DNA of 64,000 bases from Euborellia annulipes (lineage: Eukaryota; Arthropoda; Insecta; Dermaptera; Anisolabididae). Positions 21,346 to 31,800 of this stretch are shown here, piece after piece. The position numbers and the translations under genes are program-made. Under the pieces are notes generated by a model. It searched no databases, had not been told where the DNA came from, and saw only the letters and a list, made by a program, of their open reading frames with translations. The stretch covers positions 1 through 64,000 of the forward strand of contig JAKCPI010025026.1 in assembly GCA_023213315.1 (NCBI GenBank), given 5' to 3'. How positions within the stretch are numbered: position 1 is the first letter of the stretch; each line of letters begins with the position of its first letter.

Positions 21346-21631
21346 TATATATATATTGATATAATTTAATTTACTTCATTATTTTTCTTCCAAAAACTTG
21401 GGGAGGAGGGCAAATGCCCTCTCTGCCCCCCCCCCCTAAAGACGTCCCTTTTCTCTTGTAATTATATTTCATGTATCCTGGGCTTGGTTTTAGAATATCT
21501 CCCATCAGACATTAGTGTCAGAATCGACGTTATGAGAGGTAACTTTCAAAAGAATAATACTGAGGTGGGTTCCCGTTTCCTCCCGAGGAGGCATCTCAAA
21601 TAGGGGGTAATTGAATTGACTTCAACTCACA
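21346..21631. other. Unassigned spacer with a C-run
   Basis: CCCCCCCCCC at 21427-21436; no gene seen. Confidence 0.4.
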
Positions 21632-22678
21632 AGGGGACGGCAAGTGAGATATCAGGATTCGTTTGAAAAAATTGAGGTGATACTTTGAGCCAAAAAAATG
21701 TTCACGTGTTTCGGCGTTTTACTCCATAGAGCCCCGATTGGCCAAAAAATAAATAAATACCGGAACAATTTTCGCGCTTTCAAGTAGTTTCTGTTTGAAA
21801 TATTACGAAATAGTCAGCTGTGGTTGGGCTGGTAGCGTCGCCGACCTCGTAAATATGAGGTCCCGGGTTCGATCGAGGGAGTAAGCAATTTTTTTTTTTT
21901 TTAATCTTTTATGTTATCGTAACAAACAATATATTTAAAACTGTTTCATATTATTTTCTTTTATTAGTATTAAATTTTAAAAATTTTTTTCGAGTTTCAT
22001 TAGTACAGACAGTATAGTGCTCCCTCCTGAAATCCGAAAACAAAAAATGTGCATGTAAAAATATCCTTTATAAACTGCGCTAATAGTCTTATTTGTTTTG
22101 CATGTTATCTATATTCGCTTGACTGTACCTAATTTTTTTAATCAAATATAAGCAAATTAAATTTTTTATTAATTTCATGTAGGTATTTATTTAATTAATG
22201 GATTATTTTATGCCTTCTTTATTTCTTCATATTTAAATATTGTAATAAATGATATTTTCTTCAGGCATTTAAATTAAATTTTAATTTTAAGGTAATAAAT
22301 AAACTCGGAAAACAATTTTAAAAAAATTTTAAAATTTAATTACTAATAAAAGAAAATAATATGAATCAGTTTTAAATATATTGTTTTGTTACGATAACTA
22401 AAAAGATTAAAAAAAAAATTGCTTACTCCCTCGATCGAACCCGGGACCTCATATTTACGAGTCGGCGACGCTACCAGCCCAACCACAGCTGACTATTACG
22501 TAATATTTCAAACAGAAACTACTTGAAAGCGCGAAAATTGTTCCGGTATTTATTTATTTTTTTTTGGAATCGGGGCTCTATGGAGTAAAACGCCGAAACA
22601 CGTGAACATTTTTTTGGCTCAAAGTATCACCTCAATTTTTTTCAATCGAATCCGTGATATACTCCCCTGGCCGTCCCT
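21632..22678. mobile_element. Long foldback with tRNA-like sequence in both arms
   Basis: Arms of about 360 bp (21632-21990 and 22318-22678), high identity, separated by about 330 bp of AT-rich DNA. Each arm holds a tRNA-like block: A-box-like GGGCTGGTAGCGTCGCC, anticodon-loop-like CTCGTAAATATGAGG and B-box-like CCCGGGTTCGATCGAGGG (about 21822-21888), inverted at about 22430-22490. Anticodon-loop context resembles Thr-CGT tRNAs. No reading frame. Confidence 0.85.
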
Positions 22679-23199
22679 GTCAGTATAATAATAAGCTTCA
22701 CTTATTATTATACTAGAATTAAAAAATTCTAAAGTTTAAATAAACGTATTCGCAGTTTATTAAAATTACAACAATTATACCCTCTCCCCATATAAAGCGG
22801 GATATTTTTGTTACTTTGTTGATCTATCTCCGTTTAATTGACTGATTATAAACCATTCGATTTTTAGAATTAATTATATCAAAATCTCCTATTTGCATTG
22901 GCTGCGTGTGTTTAGGGGAGGCAAGTGGTGTGTGTAATGAGTAAATGACCTTTTAACAAAAGAGGAACCAATTTAAAGGGCTTTTGACTTCTAAATACAA
23001 CAACTACTCAATAAAACAACAACAAATTACTTGTTTTTATTAGAACTTAGAGAGAGAGAAGAAGAAAGAGAAACAAATTTAAACTAATTTCAACTTATTT
23101 TCTTTTAGATCCTTTCCCCCTCCCCTTTCTCTCTTAATTTATTTACCATGGAATTACTAGCTGAATAGCCTTCGGCGTCATGTCATGTCTTCCGTATAT
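22679..23199. other. AT-rich stretch, no feature recognised
   Basis: A GA-rich run lies at 23050-23073; nothing else supportable. Confidence 0.4.
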
Positions 23200-23650
23200 T
23201 TTTACTTTCTTTTATCTATATTGCGAATTCGAGATTTTAATGGAAATACACGTTTTAAGGATACCTGACTCCGAAAAAGTGGGTGTTCAAAATAAAACAT
23301 GAACAATGTTGAAATTTTATATTAAATAAAATCGTCTAAAGACAAGGGCGGATCCAGAGGTGTTTCTCGGGGGGGGTAATCTGGTGTGACTCGTCGCACA
23401 GCACACTATTTTTTTTTAATTTCGGTAATTTAAAAGCGCATTCTGTACTTGTTTGCCAGAATATAAATACACATCAAATTTTTAAGTATTAATTTTAAAA
23501 TTTTACATTAAAAATAAATTTTTTTGCGAAAAAAGGTATTTTTTCGAATCTCGGGGGGGGGGGTAATTACCCCTTTACCCCCCCCTTGTATCCGCCCTTG
23601 TCTAAAGAGTACTAGTACTTTACTGAAATTTATTTGCTTCATAAAAATTA
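23200..23650 (+). mobile_element. Family A fragment, split by a hAT MITE
   Basis: Head at 23202-23334 (ACTTTCTTTTATCTATATT, CGAGATTTTAATGG, AAATTTTATATT) and continuation at 23601-23650 (AAAGAGTACTAGTACTTTAC). The hAT MITE lies in between, so it inserted later. Confidence 0.8.
23343..23600 (-). mobile_element. hAT-type MITE, family B copy 3
   Basis: Ends CAAGGGCGGATCCAGAGG and GTATCCGCCCTTG, with a perfect 8-bp duplication TCTAAAGA (23335-23342 and 23601-23608). Opposite orientation to copies 1 and 2; the family A-like hairpin lies at about 23380-23462. Confidence 0.92.
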
Positions 23651-24242
23651 TATCGTTCCTGAGTCCAAGTCCAGAGATTCATCTCTGATTTTAATTAATC
23701 AGGCTTAACAGGTAATTCTTTTTAAAAAGTAGATTAAATTCGCTTTTTTAATTGTGTAAGTTTAATTAATTCTTATTTAAATCATTCGTTTTGATGAAAA
23801 TAATTTTAATTAATTAATAGGAATTTCCACGAATATTAAGCGATCTCTAGGTATACGAAAGATAATACAATAATAGAAATATCGAAGAAGTCGCAGCAGG
23901 TCACTGCGTTTTAATTATATTATTAGTTATAATGAATTATTTGATAGCGGAAAAATACACTCCAGCAGTCAGTTAAAATAAACAAAATGCTAAACTTTTG
24001 TCAAACTCCAAGCTAATGCTCTACCCCTGAGCCAAAGGTCACGAGCTGTGTTTTAATTAAAAATTAAAATTATTAAATCTCGTATTTAATAATCATATAT
24101 ATTAAATTTCAAGATAAGGATTATAATTGTGAGATTTATTGGACCAACGAAAGCGGGAAAGTCCGGTTCGAGTCCGGAAGGCGCAATTTGCTCAATCAAG
24201 CACAAACTGATTTCAATAATAGAAAAAGAGGATGAGAAGATT
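23651..24242. repeat. AT-rich region with two tRNA-like scraps
   Basis: The minus strand near 24005-24040 reads TTTGGCTCAGGGGTAGAGC (A-box type). The plus strand at 24150-24180 reads AAGTCCGGTTCGAGTCCGGA (T-arm type). They are in opposite orientation and too far apart to be one tRNA gene. Confidence 0.5.
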
Positions 24243-24257
24243 AAAATCCCATAGAAG

Positions 24258-24523
24258 CCCCCGGGTGTGGCGTAGTAGGTAGCGTGCCTACCTCCTATAC
24301 CAAACGTCGCGGGTTCGGACCCAGGCAGTCCGATGATTTTATTTAAGCAATTTGGATACCAGATGGCTTAAATAGAAATGCCTGAACCCCAAATTGATAT
24401 ATTTAATTACAACGGTTATCGTCAAAGTCTTATATGGCCTAAGGTGCCGAAAAGACTGTGTGAATGTGTGTGTGAGCGCGAGTGTGAATGAGAAAAAAGT
24501 GTGAATGTTAAAAAAAAAAAAAA
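24258..24523 (+). mobile_element. tRNA-derived SINE (S1), well preserved
   Basis: A-box-like TGTGGCGTAGTAGG, B-box-like CGGGTTCGGACCC, body, GT-rich segment and poly-A. The perfect 15-bp target duplication AAAATCCCATAGAAG lies at 24243-24257 and 24524-24538. Confidence 0.94.
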
Positions 24524-24539
24524 AAAATCCCATAGAAGA

Positions 24540-24590
24540 AAACGTTTCGGCTTTAATTAGATAATGCTATCATCAGTTCTTATGAAGATA
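24540..24590 (-). mobile_element. Penelope-like tail remnant
   Basis: The minus strand reads AACTGATGATAGC ... AAGCCGAAACG. The order of motifs matches the hammerhead-like tails, but the stem between them does not pair well. Confidence 0.4.
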
Positions 24591-24594
24591 TAAG

Positions 24595-24925
24595 ACGAGG
24601 GTAAAGGGGATAATTACCCCGATTTAAGAAAAAAATATTTTTCTTGAAAATTAAAAATTGTAATCACTTAAAAATTTCATTTGTATATGTATTTTTACTT
24701 TCTCTTATCTACACTATATTATATAATATTGTGAATATGTCAAAAATTCAATGTCGAAGATGGAAATACTCGTTTTGAGGGTTCCTGATTCCAAAAAAGT
24801 GCCTCCCTCAAAATAGTCCGTAGGGGTGTGTGTTTAAATTATTTCAACACAAAAAATCTACAAAATTCAACTTTAAATTACGAAAGAAAAGAAAGTTGTG
24901 TGACTAGTCACACCAAAATATCCCC
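24595..24925 (+). mobile_element. Chimeric element: family B-like left part with a family A head and tail
   Basis: The left side GGGTAAAGGGGATAATTACCCC resembles the family B left interior. From 24710 a family A head (ACTTTCTCTTATCTACAC, AATATGTCAAAAATTC) runs to GGGGTGTGTG, then joins a family A tail (GAAAGTTGTGTGACTAGTCACACC) before a C-run. It retains much more family A sequence than the three compact family B MITEs. Confidence 0.6.
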
Positions 24926-25043
24926 CTTATTATTAGGAGAAATTTTAATTATAGACCACATTTTTGTATTAAATATTTATTAAAAATATATAAATACTGT
25001 ACAAAAATGTGGTCTATAATTAAAAATTCTCCTAATAATAATA
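24926..25043. repeat. Short foldback MITE
   Basis: Arms 24926-24968 and 25000-25043 are near-perfect inverses (TTATTAGGAGAAATTTTAAT, TAGACCACATTTTTGTA), with a loop of about 30 bp of AT-rich DNA. Confidence 0.85.
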
Positions 25044-25395
25044 TTTCAAACCATAAAAGCTTTAATAAACACATTCGTGATAAATATCCCCCCTTCTCTG
25101 GATCCTTGGTTCTTATAGGCTTGATTCTCGTCCTAAAAAAAAATTGTATATTAGTCATGGTAATTAGTTAAGACTTAATTAAAAGAATTTCATGTTATAA
25201 GTGAACATATTTACCTTTTATTTTTTTTACAAAAAAAAATCTTCTCTCTAAGTTTTTCACACTCGCATTTAAGCATACACTAAACACTATTTATTAATAA
25301 AAAAAAAATGTTTGTATTAAACGAAAATAACAAACAAAAAAAACTAAAAACGGCAAAGTTTTAAATTTTTTTTATATTAACTTTACCTTATAATT
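25044..25395. other. AT-rich stretch, no feature recognised
   Basis: Nothing supportable. Confidence 0.4.
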
Positions 25396-25615
25396 AAATA
25401 TTTTTCGAGATCTAGGATAATAGTATTCAAAATACCTCGTTTCGGACTTAACTAGTCATAAATATATTTAACAAGACTGTGAGTGTTTTTTTATTGACGA
25501 GGTCAAACATCCCATGGCCTCCGGGAATCGAACCCAGGATCTCCAGCCTTTCCCGGAGGCCATGGGATGTTTGGCCTGGCCAACAAAAAAACACTCACAG
25601 TCTTGTTAGATTATT
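25396..25615. mobile_element. Family C: tRNA-arm foldback element, copy 1
   Basis: Starts TTAAATATTTTTCGAGATCT, as at 57132. Inverse arms AACAAGACTGTGAGTG ... CACTCACAGTCTTGTT enclose CATCCCATGGCC and a T-arm-like GGGAATCGAACCCAGGATC. The right arm lacks its second T-arm, so the copy is asymmetric. Confidence 0.78.
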
Positions 25616-25667
25616 TATAATATAAATAAAAAAAAAAATTTCCGTAAACCGGGAGGGAGTCTGAAGA

Positions 25668-25972
25668 AATCGTACCAGTGAGAATGAACGTGATTGGATT
25701 ACAAGCAACCGAGTGAGGGGGCTGAAAGAGATCCTACCTAGCCTAACACAAAATACGAAGACAGAGAGTATTTGTAACCCCGTCCCCACCATCAGATCGG
25801 TGGAGCCCTCGGGTTCCTAGCCTCAAGGATTGCAATTTTGACCCTCCAGGCTACCCCTGGAGAAACTGCACCCTTCCCTGACTCGATTTACTCATAGAGC
25901 CACCTCAAACCCACCCTCAAAGATACAAAAACTCAGACTCCAACAAAAGACGTCTTTTCGCAAAACACAAGA
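25668..25972 (+). repeat. Repeat family D, copy 1
   Basis: About 300 bp shared with 54978-55315: GTGAGAATGAACGTGATT, GATCCTACCTAGCCTAA, CCCCACCATCAGATCGG, CCCATAGAGCCAC-like, ACGTCTTTTCGCAAA. It is GC-richer than its surroundings and resembles an RNA-gene- or exon-derived retroposon, but I cannot name the parent. Confidence 0.7.
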
Positions 25973-26689
25973 CTTAATAAATAATTATTTTAATTTGTTT
26001 TTATTTTGAAATTATTTTATTTTAATTTTCAACCCCTGTGTAAAAATATATTAATGAAATAATATTATGTGCCCTATAAAATTAATATAATGGGAAATAA
26101 CTTAAGGAAATAAAAAAAATAAAAATGCGAACTAATTCTTTTTCATTGGCACGTACACACCCCCTCCCTCCTCCATTAGTTTATATTCTCCCTCTTTCCT
26201 TGGTGAAATATTTAATTTCATATTCAAAAGAATCGTTCTCAAATTATTTGTTTTGATCATTTTTTTTTCAACGATAAAATGATTATTAATTACCTTTAAT
26301 AAGAGACTCAAGAGGGTGTGTTGGCTGCCGGTGTGGTCGGGGTGAGTTGCACTATATAAATTATTCACTTTTATTCACTTTAAACACAACTTAAACGGAG
26401 AGCAGCTTCGACGCCTGCCTGCTCGGCCACGCGCACGACTCGACTAAACGGGAATCTTGTCTCTCTCTTTGTATAGGAATAAAACAGATGAACATAACAA
26501 TTCCCTTTTTATTAAAAGTAAAAAAATACATTTTGCTCTAATCTAACTATATTTAGAACTGGAAAAAAATGTCAACAAGTGATTTGGAATATTCCAAGGC
26601 CTTTCTTAAATAATCAACCCTTCTTCACTTCTAATCAACCCTTAATATAATAAAATATTAATCAACGATATTTTTTTGAATGTTTTTTT
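25973..26689. other. Unassigned; contains a GC-rich patch
   Basis: The patch at 26395-26455 (CTTCGACGCCTGCCTGCTCGG) stands out from AT-rich DNA but has no identifiable product. It could be a promoter, an exon scrap or a repeat. Confidence 0.35.
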
Positions 26690-27339
26690 ACTTTCTCTTA
26701 CCTATATATGTTAAAATATATAGAGAAAAAGTATTGGATTAATGTCAAAAATTCGATGTCGAGATTTTGATGGATATACACGTTTTGAGGTCCCCTGAAT
26801 CCAAAAAAGTGGTTTTCGCGACATGGTCTGTCTATGGTGTGTGTGTCTGTGAACAAAATATCTCAAGAACGAAAAGAGCTAGGAGGTTGAAATTTTATAT
26901 TTAAGTTAGGCACCCCCCCTGGGACGTGACACGAAGCTTTTGAACAAAATCGGCCAAAGAGTACTAGTACTTTACTAATGCACTTTTTCAATTTTTTTTG
27001 ATTTTCTCAAAATTCGCTCCAACGATTTTGATTAAAATTCAAAAATCAATTATTTTTTAGATGCTCTCTAAAATGTATATTCTCATTTTGCCATTGAAAT
27101 CTTCTGAAGTACACTTTACTCTTGTACTTCATAGGAAATATAGGAGAAATGGTGCCATGATAACAAAATATAAATATTTTCTCATACTTATAAATTTTAC
27201 ATCTCTCGAATGTACCATACTGTCGGAAAATAAATATATGTCGACACAAAAAATCTGGTGTGACGAGCACAGAGCACAACTTTCGATACCGAAGGTAAGA
27301 GAAAGTTGTGTGCTGTGCGACCAGTCACACCAGATTTTT
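26690..27339 (+). mobile_element. Family A element, full length
   Basis: Head ACTTTCTCTTACC at 26690, short GTGTGTGTCTGTG tract, GTACTAGTACTTTACTAATG, and the terminal hairpin at 27254-27334 with inverse head GGTAAGAGAAAGT at 27294. About 650 bp, uninterrupted. Open frames across it on both strands are repeat translations. Confidence 0.95.
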
Positions 27340-27445
27340 ATTTATTTGGCATAAAAAAAAATATTTTTAAAAATTTTTCAACCCCTAATCCAATATTATT
27401 AAATAAACTAATTAACAATGCTTTTTTCAAACTTTTTTTCATATT

Positions 27446-27500
27446 TACTAGCCGCGCCGCCCGGCTTCGGCTAGCTTCGCATCTAGCTAGGAGGACATAT
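27446..27500 (+). repeat. Repeat family F, head only
   Basis: ACTAGCCGCGCCGCCCGGC and TTCGGCTAGCTTCGC match the start of the copy at 21043. Confidence 0.55.
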
Positions 27501-28007
27501 TAAGACCGATTTTTTTTTATTTTTTTTTTAAATCTAAAGAATTTTTTGATGGTTGTTTTACACAAGGTTTTATTTATGAAAAAACTTATTTAGAGTGAGT
27601 AAAAGAATCAAAAATTAATTGGTGTATATTTAAGAAGTTTCATTTTAGGAAAACTAAATATCAATGGAGGTGAATACATTGGGATAATTATTCGTTACAG
27701 AAAGCAGAAACACGGTTTAATTAATTGAACATTTTCTCTCCTATTTGCCTCCTGGCGTAGTTTTTTTTTTATTTTAATGGATGGATTCAGATAGACAGAG
27801 AGATCTCTATTTAATCTGGAATCGAACACCAAATGCCTTCATTTAGAGAATTTGTAAACGGATGAGATTAATTTTATTTTCCTTCTACTCCCTGTGATAG
27901 ATTAATTAGCAGAAAATTGACATAAGTCCGCCATTAGGATACCCTCTATCGAAATAAAACTTTCTACTTAATTTAGATCTGAACTGAAAAGAGCATAAAT
28001 GTGTAAA
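27501..28007. other. AT-rich stretch, no feature recognised
   Basis: Nothing supportable. Confidence 0.4.
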
Positions 28008-28086
28008 AATCTCGACATCGAGTTTTTGACATGATCGCAATACTTTCTCTCTCTACATATTTCATATATAGGGTAAGAGAAAGTAA
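28008..28086 (-). mobile_element. Family A head fragment
   Basis: AATCTCGACATCGAG, TTTTTGACATGATCGC and GGGTAAGAGAAAGT. The ATGATCGC variant is shared with the copy ending at 49993 and marks a subfamily. Confidence 0.8.
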
Positions 28087-28540
28087 AAATAAAATACAAC
28101 AAAAATTATTAGAAGATTATTATAAAGACGTTTTTTGGAATTAATCGCCGTTTATTTTTAGTTAGTAATTAATAATACAAATTAACTACAAGCAGAACCG
28201 CGGAGAGACCGCCAATCCACGGGCCTACATATTAATACCCCCCTCCCCATAAAAAGTTTTTTTTTTTTTAATTTGTTAAAATCCCCTAAACTGTTTTCAT
28301 ATAATAGCTCACACTGCCTTGAGTGATAACAAATAGCGGCGTAACTAGCCTTTTAGGGCGGGGGGGGGGAAAGCTCAACTAGGGCGCCGTTTTTCGTTCG
28401 ACTTTTTTTTTTTAGTAGATATACAATGAATTTATTATGAAATTAAAAAAAAGCCGGGGATTTTGGGAAAAAATAATTTTTGGAAAAAACCGTGTATATA
28501 GTATTTTTTTCAAAATAATAAATTCATTTGGGGGGGGGGG
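28087..28540. other. AT-rich stretch with G-runs
   Basis: G-runs at 28359-28369 and 28531-28543; no gene. Confidence 0.4.
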
Positions 28541-28544
28541 GGGT

Positions 28545-28740
28545 CGCTGGTGTAGCAGGCTAGGGTGTCGGCTTCTACAAAGAAGATCCCTGTTAAAATC
28601 CTGGAAGTGCGGATTTTTTTCATTAAATAAAAATATTTATTTAATGTAAACAAATCCTCATGCAGGCCCTGGATTGGAATAATGGATCCCACCACAACCC
28701 CAGGCAACACTACGAGGAGAGGGAGTTGACATCCCGTCCT
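28545..28740 (+). mobile_element. Possible tRNA-headed SINE
   Basis: TCGCTGGTGTAGCAGGCTAG resembles an A box, and CTGTTAAAATCCTGG at 28590 a degraded B box. The body is not shared with other SINEs here. Confidence 0.45.
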
Positions 28741-28768
28741 AAGGAAGGGTCGTAAAGATGAATCACTG

Positions 28769-28912
28769 ATATATGGAAGGTAAAATACACTAGGTTATGT
28801 GCTTTAAGATTTTTTATTAATTAAAATTAACACTTAATACGTATTAAGTGTTAATTTTAATTAATAAAAACCTTGAAACACATAACTTAGTGTATTTTAC
28901 CTTCCATATATA
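28769..28912. repeat. 144-bp palindrome with no spacer
   Basis: The arms 28769-28840 and 28841-28912 meet at AATAC|GTATT. AAGTGTTAATTTTAATTAAT on the right mirrors the left, and GGAAGGTAAAATACACTA mirrors TAGTGTATTTTACCTTCC with only a few mismatches overall. Confidence 0.9.
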
Positions 28913-29099
28913 CATAATGTTTCAACTTGAGCCTACGGTAGAAAGATTAAATCTAAAAGAATCACTGATGCATTCTTCGAAAAGAGTCTGTGCTGAGGGA
29001 GTCACTCCTCAAACAAGAACTTCCCTCTCCCGGGTGAAACCAGAAATAAGGATTAGTTCACTACCTAGAGACGAAAGCGGGAGGAGGAGTTAGAGATAG

Positions 29100-29235
29100 G
29101 AAATAAAGTAACTTCACGGGGGTGCCGGTAGATGTCTACGGCAAGAGCCGGTTGGGTTTGAGGTGTGTGTCTCCGTGCACGAAAGCACCTCGGGTAAAAA
29201 AACGGGGAACTCATTTTTTCAAATAATAATAATAA
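29100..29235 (+). repeat. Repeat family E, copy 2
   Basis: GGTGCCGGTAGATGTCTACGG, GGTTGGGTTTGAGG and GTCTCCGTGCACGAAAGCACC align with 17613-17740 and 36160-36235. Confidence 0.55.
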
Positions 29236-29282
29236 ATTAAATTTGTGCACTCAACTAGAAATTTTGGACGATTAAAAACGAA

Positions 29283-29470
29283 ATATATATTTTATTGAAT
29301 AAAGAGCTCGATAAGGAAGGTAGCCAGCAGAAATAAAAAAACTTTCATATTATTTCGTCGACGTTTCGGGAGCGCGTCGCTCCCATCTTCAAGACGAAAT
29401 ATGGATGAAGATGGGAGAGACGCCGAAATCATATAAAAGTTTTTTATTTCTGCTGGCTGTCTTATTCAAT
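29283..29470. mobile_element. Penelope-like tail in a foldback
   Basis: The left arm holds GCCAGCAGAAATAAAAAAAC and GTCGACGTTTCGGGAGCG, the right arm the inverse (GATGGGAGAGACGCCGAAA, TTTTTTATTTCTGCTGGC). On the minus strand it reads TTGAAGA, T, GGGAGC...GCTCCC, GAAACGTCG: the hammerhead-like order with a strong 6-bp stem. Confidence 0.65.
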
Positions 29471-30206
29471 CATCACCACAGACATTTCTATTCTTTCTTA
29501 TTTTATCTTTATCTTTTAATATAGTAGTATAATACTACATATCTTTAATTTCGACTTTCGTTGGCGTTGTCTCTGCCTTTAATCATTGTTTGTTATTTAT
29601 TCTTTATCTCTCTATTTATTTTCAATCTTACGGGACGTTCCATTTTAAAGGCTATAGATAATAATTATTCCCCTTTTAGTTTTAATTAATATTGCTTTAA
29701 TATTATTAAACTCAAAGAAGATGCAATGCAGCATGAAAGTCATTAAAAAGGTTAAAAAAAAGAAAAACGTCAAACAATATTTCTCCCATTTTATGATAAT
29801 GAGATTCTCTATTGGCCTATAAAAATTTTAATATTGCCTAAAAAATTAATTAAAAAAATAAAGAAACTTGATCAAAACTTTATTTACACTCGTTATAGGT
29901 AACGACGATTCATACATCAACATATTAAAACATGAGAGATACGCAAATTATTTAACTAATGGATCAGTAATAATTTTTGTTCCGATTTCCGATACCGAAA
30001 ATTATTTGGATAATTAAGCTCAAATCCTAAATAATATGACTAATGAAAATAATGATTATTAGGATATTTATTAAAATTCGATTTAATAATATTTATTGAA
30101 TAATGCTCTAAGGACATGAGTCCTTTATTGAGCCCGGCATTTTTATATAACAATCATTTAAAGAAATCAAAGCTCAAAATCTGGAGAGAAAAAAAATAGA
30201 CTTTTT
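29471..30206. other. AT-rich stretch, no feature recognised
   Basis: Nothing supportable. Confidence 0.4.
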
Positions 30207-30837
30207 ACTTTCTCTTACCCCTATATATGTTAATATATAGAGAGAGAAAGTATTGGATTCATGTCAAAAATTCGATGTCGAGATTTTGATGGAAATACAC
30301 GTTTTGAGGTCCCCTGAATCCAAAAAAGTGGTTTTCGCGACATATTCTGTCTGTGTGTGCATGTTCAGTTTAAAGCATGAAGTGAGTTTGAAATTTTATA
30401 TTATTAGTTATGCACCTCCTTGGAGCGTGAAAATAAGCTTTTAAACAAAATCGGCCAAAAAGTTCTAGTACTTTACTGATGTATTTTTTCACTTTTTTGA
30501 TTTTCTTATAATTTGCTCCAACGATTTTGATTAAAATTCAAAAATCAATTATTTTTTAGATGCTCTTTAAAATGTATATTCTCATTTTGTCATTGAAATC
30601 TTCTGAAGACCACATTACTTATGTACTTCATAGGAAAAATAAAAGAAATGGTTGCCATGGTAACCAAATATATTCTCTCTCCCATGTTTATAAATTTTAC
30701 ATCTTGAAATTCGAATGTACCGTACTGTCGGAAACTAAATATATCTCGACACGAAAAAACTGGTGTGACAAGCACAGAACACAACTTTTGATTACCGAAG
30801 GTAATGTGTGCTGTGCGATCAGTCACACCCGATTTTT
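30207..30837 (+). mobile_element. Family A element, full length
   Basis: Head ACTTTCTCTTACCCC, AT hairpin, a short GTCTGTGTGTGC tract, body, and terminal hairpin 30760-30837. The inverse head is damaged (GGTAATGTG). Confidence 0.93.
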
Positions 30838-31180
30838 AAGATTTGATTTCAATAATTTTGCTCAACCAATTAGCTTCGATGCTGAATTTAAATTTTCTTA
30901 ATAGTCGCACAAATGGATAGCAGATTTATTCTGATTTGATTAGCCGTTCACTCAGCGCTTTTCATTTAATAAATTGATGTTAAAATATTCTCTCGATATT
31001 CCTATTTCGTCCAGAGATAATTTTTCAACAATAAGAAAAAAAAAAACCTCGTTTGGAGCTAGAATTACGTATATATAGGCATATTCTCAGCTCATTTTAT
31101 TTAATCATTTTAAATTTAAATAAAATTTATTATTAATTATTTTAAGATAATTAAATTAAAATGTATTATATTGAAATTAT
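30838..31180. other. AT-rich spacer, no feature recognised
   Basis: Nothing supportable. Confidence 0.4.
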
Positions 31181-31241
31181 ACAGGGGTGGGTAAACTAAG
31201 GTCCGCATGCCACAGATATCTGGTGAGACTGGTCTCATTTT
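31181..31241 (+). mobile_element. hAT-like end abutting a family A element
   Basis: CAGGGGTGGGTAAACTAAGG is a typical hAT terminus; the matching right end was not found. It runs into a family A tail-like ATCTGGTGAGACTGG. Confidence 0.45.
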
Positions 31242-31799
31242 ACTTTCTCTCATATAGAGAGAAAGTAATGCAAGATTTGATGGATATACATGTTTTGAGG
31301 TTTTTGAGTCCAAAAGAGTGGGTCCTGTAAATCCCTCCCGGACACTCAAAATAAACTTTTTAACAAAATCGGCCAAAAAGTACTAGTACTTTACTGAAAT
31401 ACTTTTTCAGTTTTTTTTTTTTTCGAATTTCTCAAAATCGGCTCGAATGATTTTTTACATGCTCTTTTAAATGTATATTCTCATTTTGACATGAAAATTG
31501 TTTGAAGCACACTTTACTGATGTAGTATTTCTGATTTTTCTAATTCATTTTTCAGCTCTTCCTTCCATAGAGCCAATGTTAAATCCCTGTGGGGATTTGC
31601 ATGTTTTCGATTCAAAAGGGGGTCTCCTTAAATTGTGAGAAATAACTATAGGTTATTTTAAGCAGTCACAATTTAAAACGCAAGTTTGAAACTAAAGTGC
31701 TATAGGAAACTAAATCGACACAAAAAAATCTGGTATGACAAGCAGAGTACACAACTTTCGATTAGCGAAAGTAAGAGAAAGACGTGTGTTGTGCAACCA
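31242..31799 (+). mobile_element. Family A element, deleted subfamily
   Basis: Head ACTTTCTCTCATATAGAGAG, body, a subfamily segment with AAATCCCTGTGGGGATTTGC shared with 49440-49993, and a terminal hairpin ending at 31799, where another copy begins. Confidence 0.8.
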
Positions 31800-31800
31800 A

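Noticed and set aside
24540..24590. Second hammerhead ribozyme candidate
   Set aside because: CTGATGA and GAAAC are present, but the intervening segment does not form a convincing stem II and stem III is not visible.
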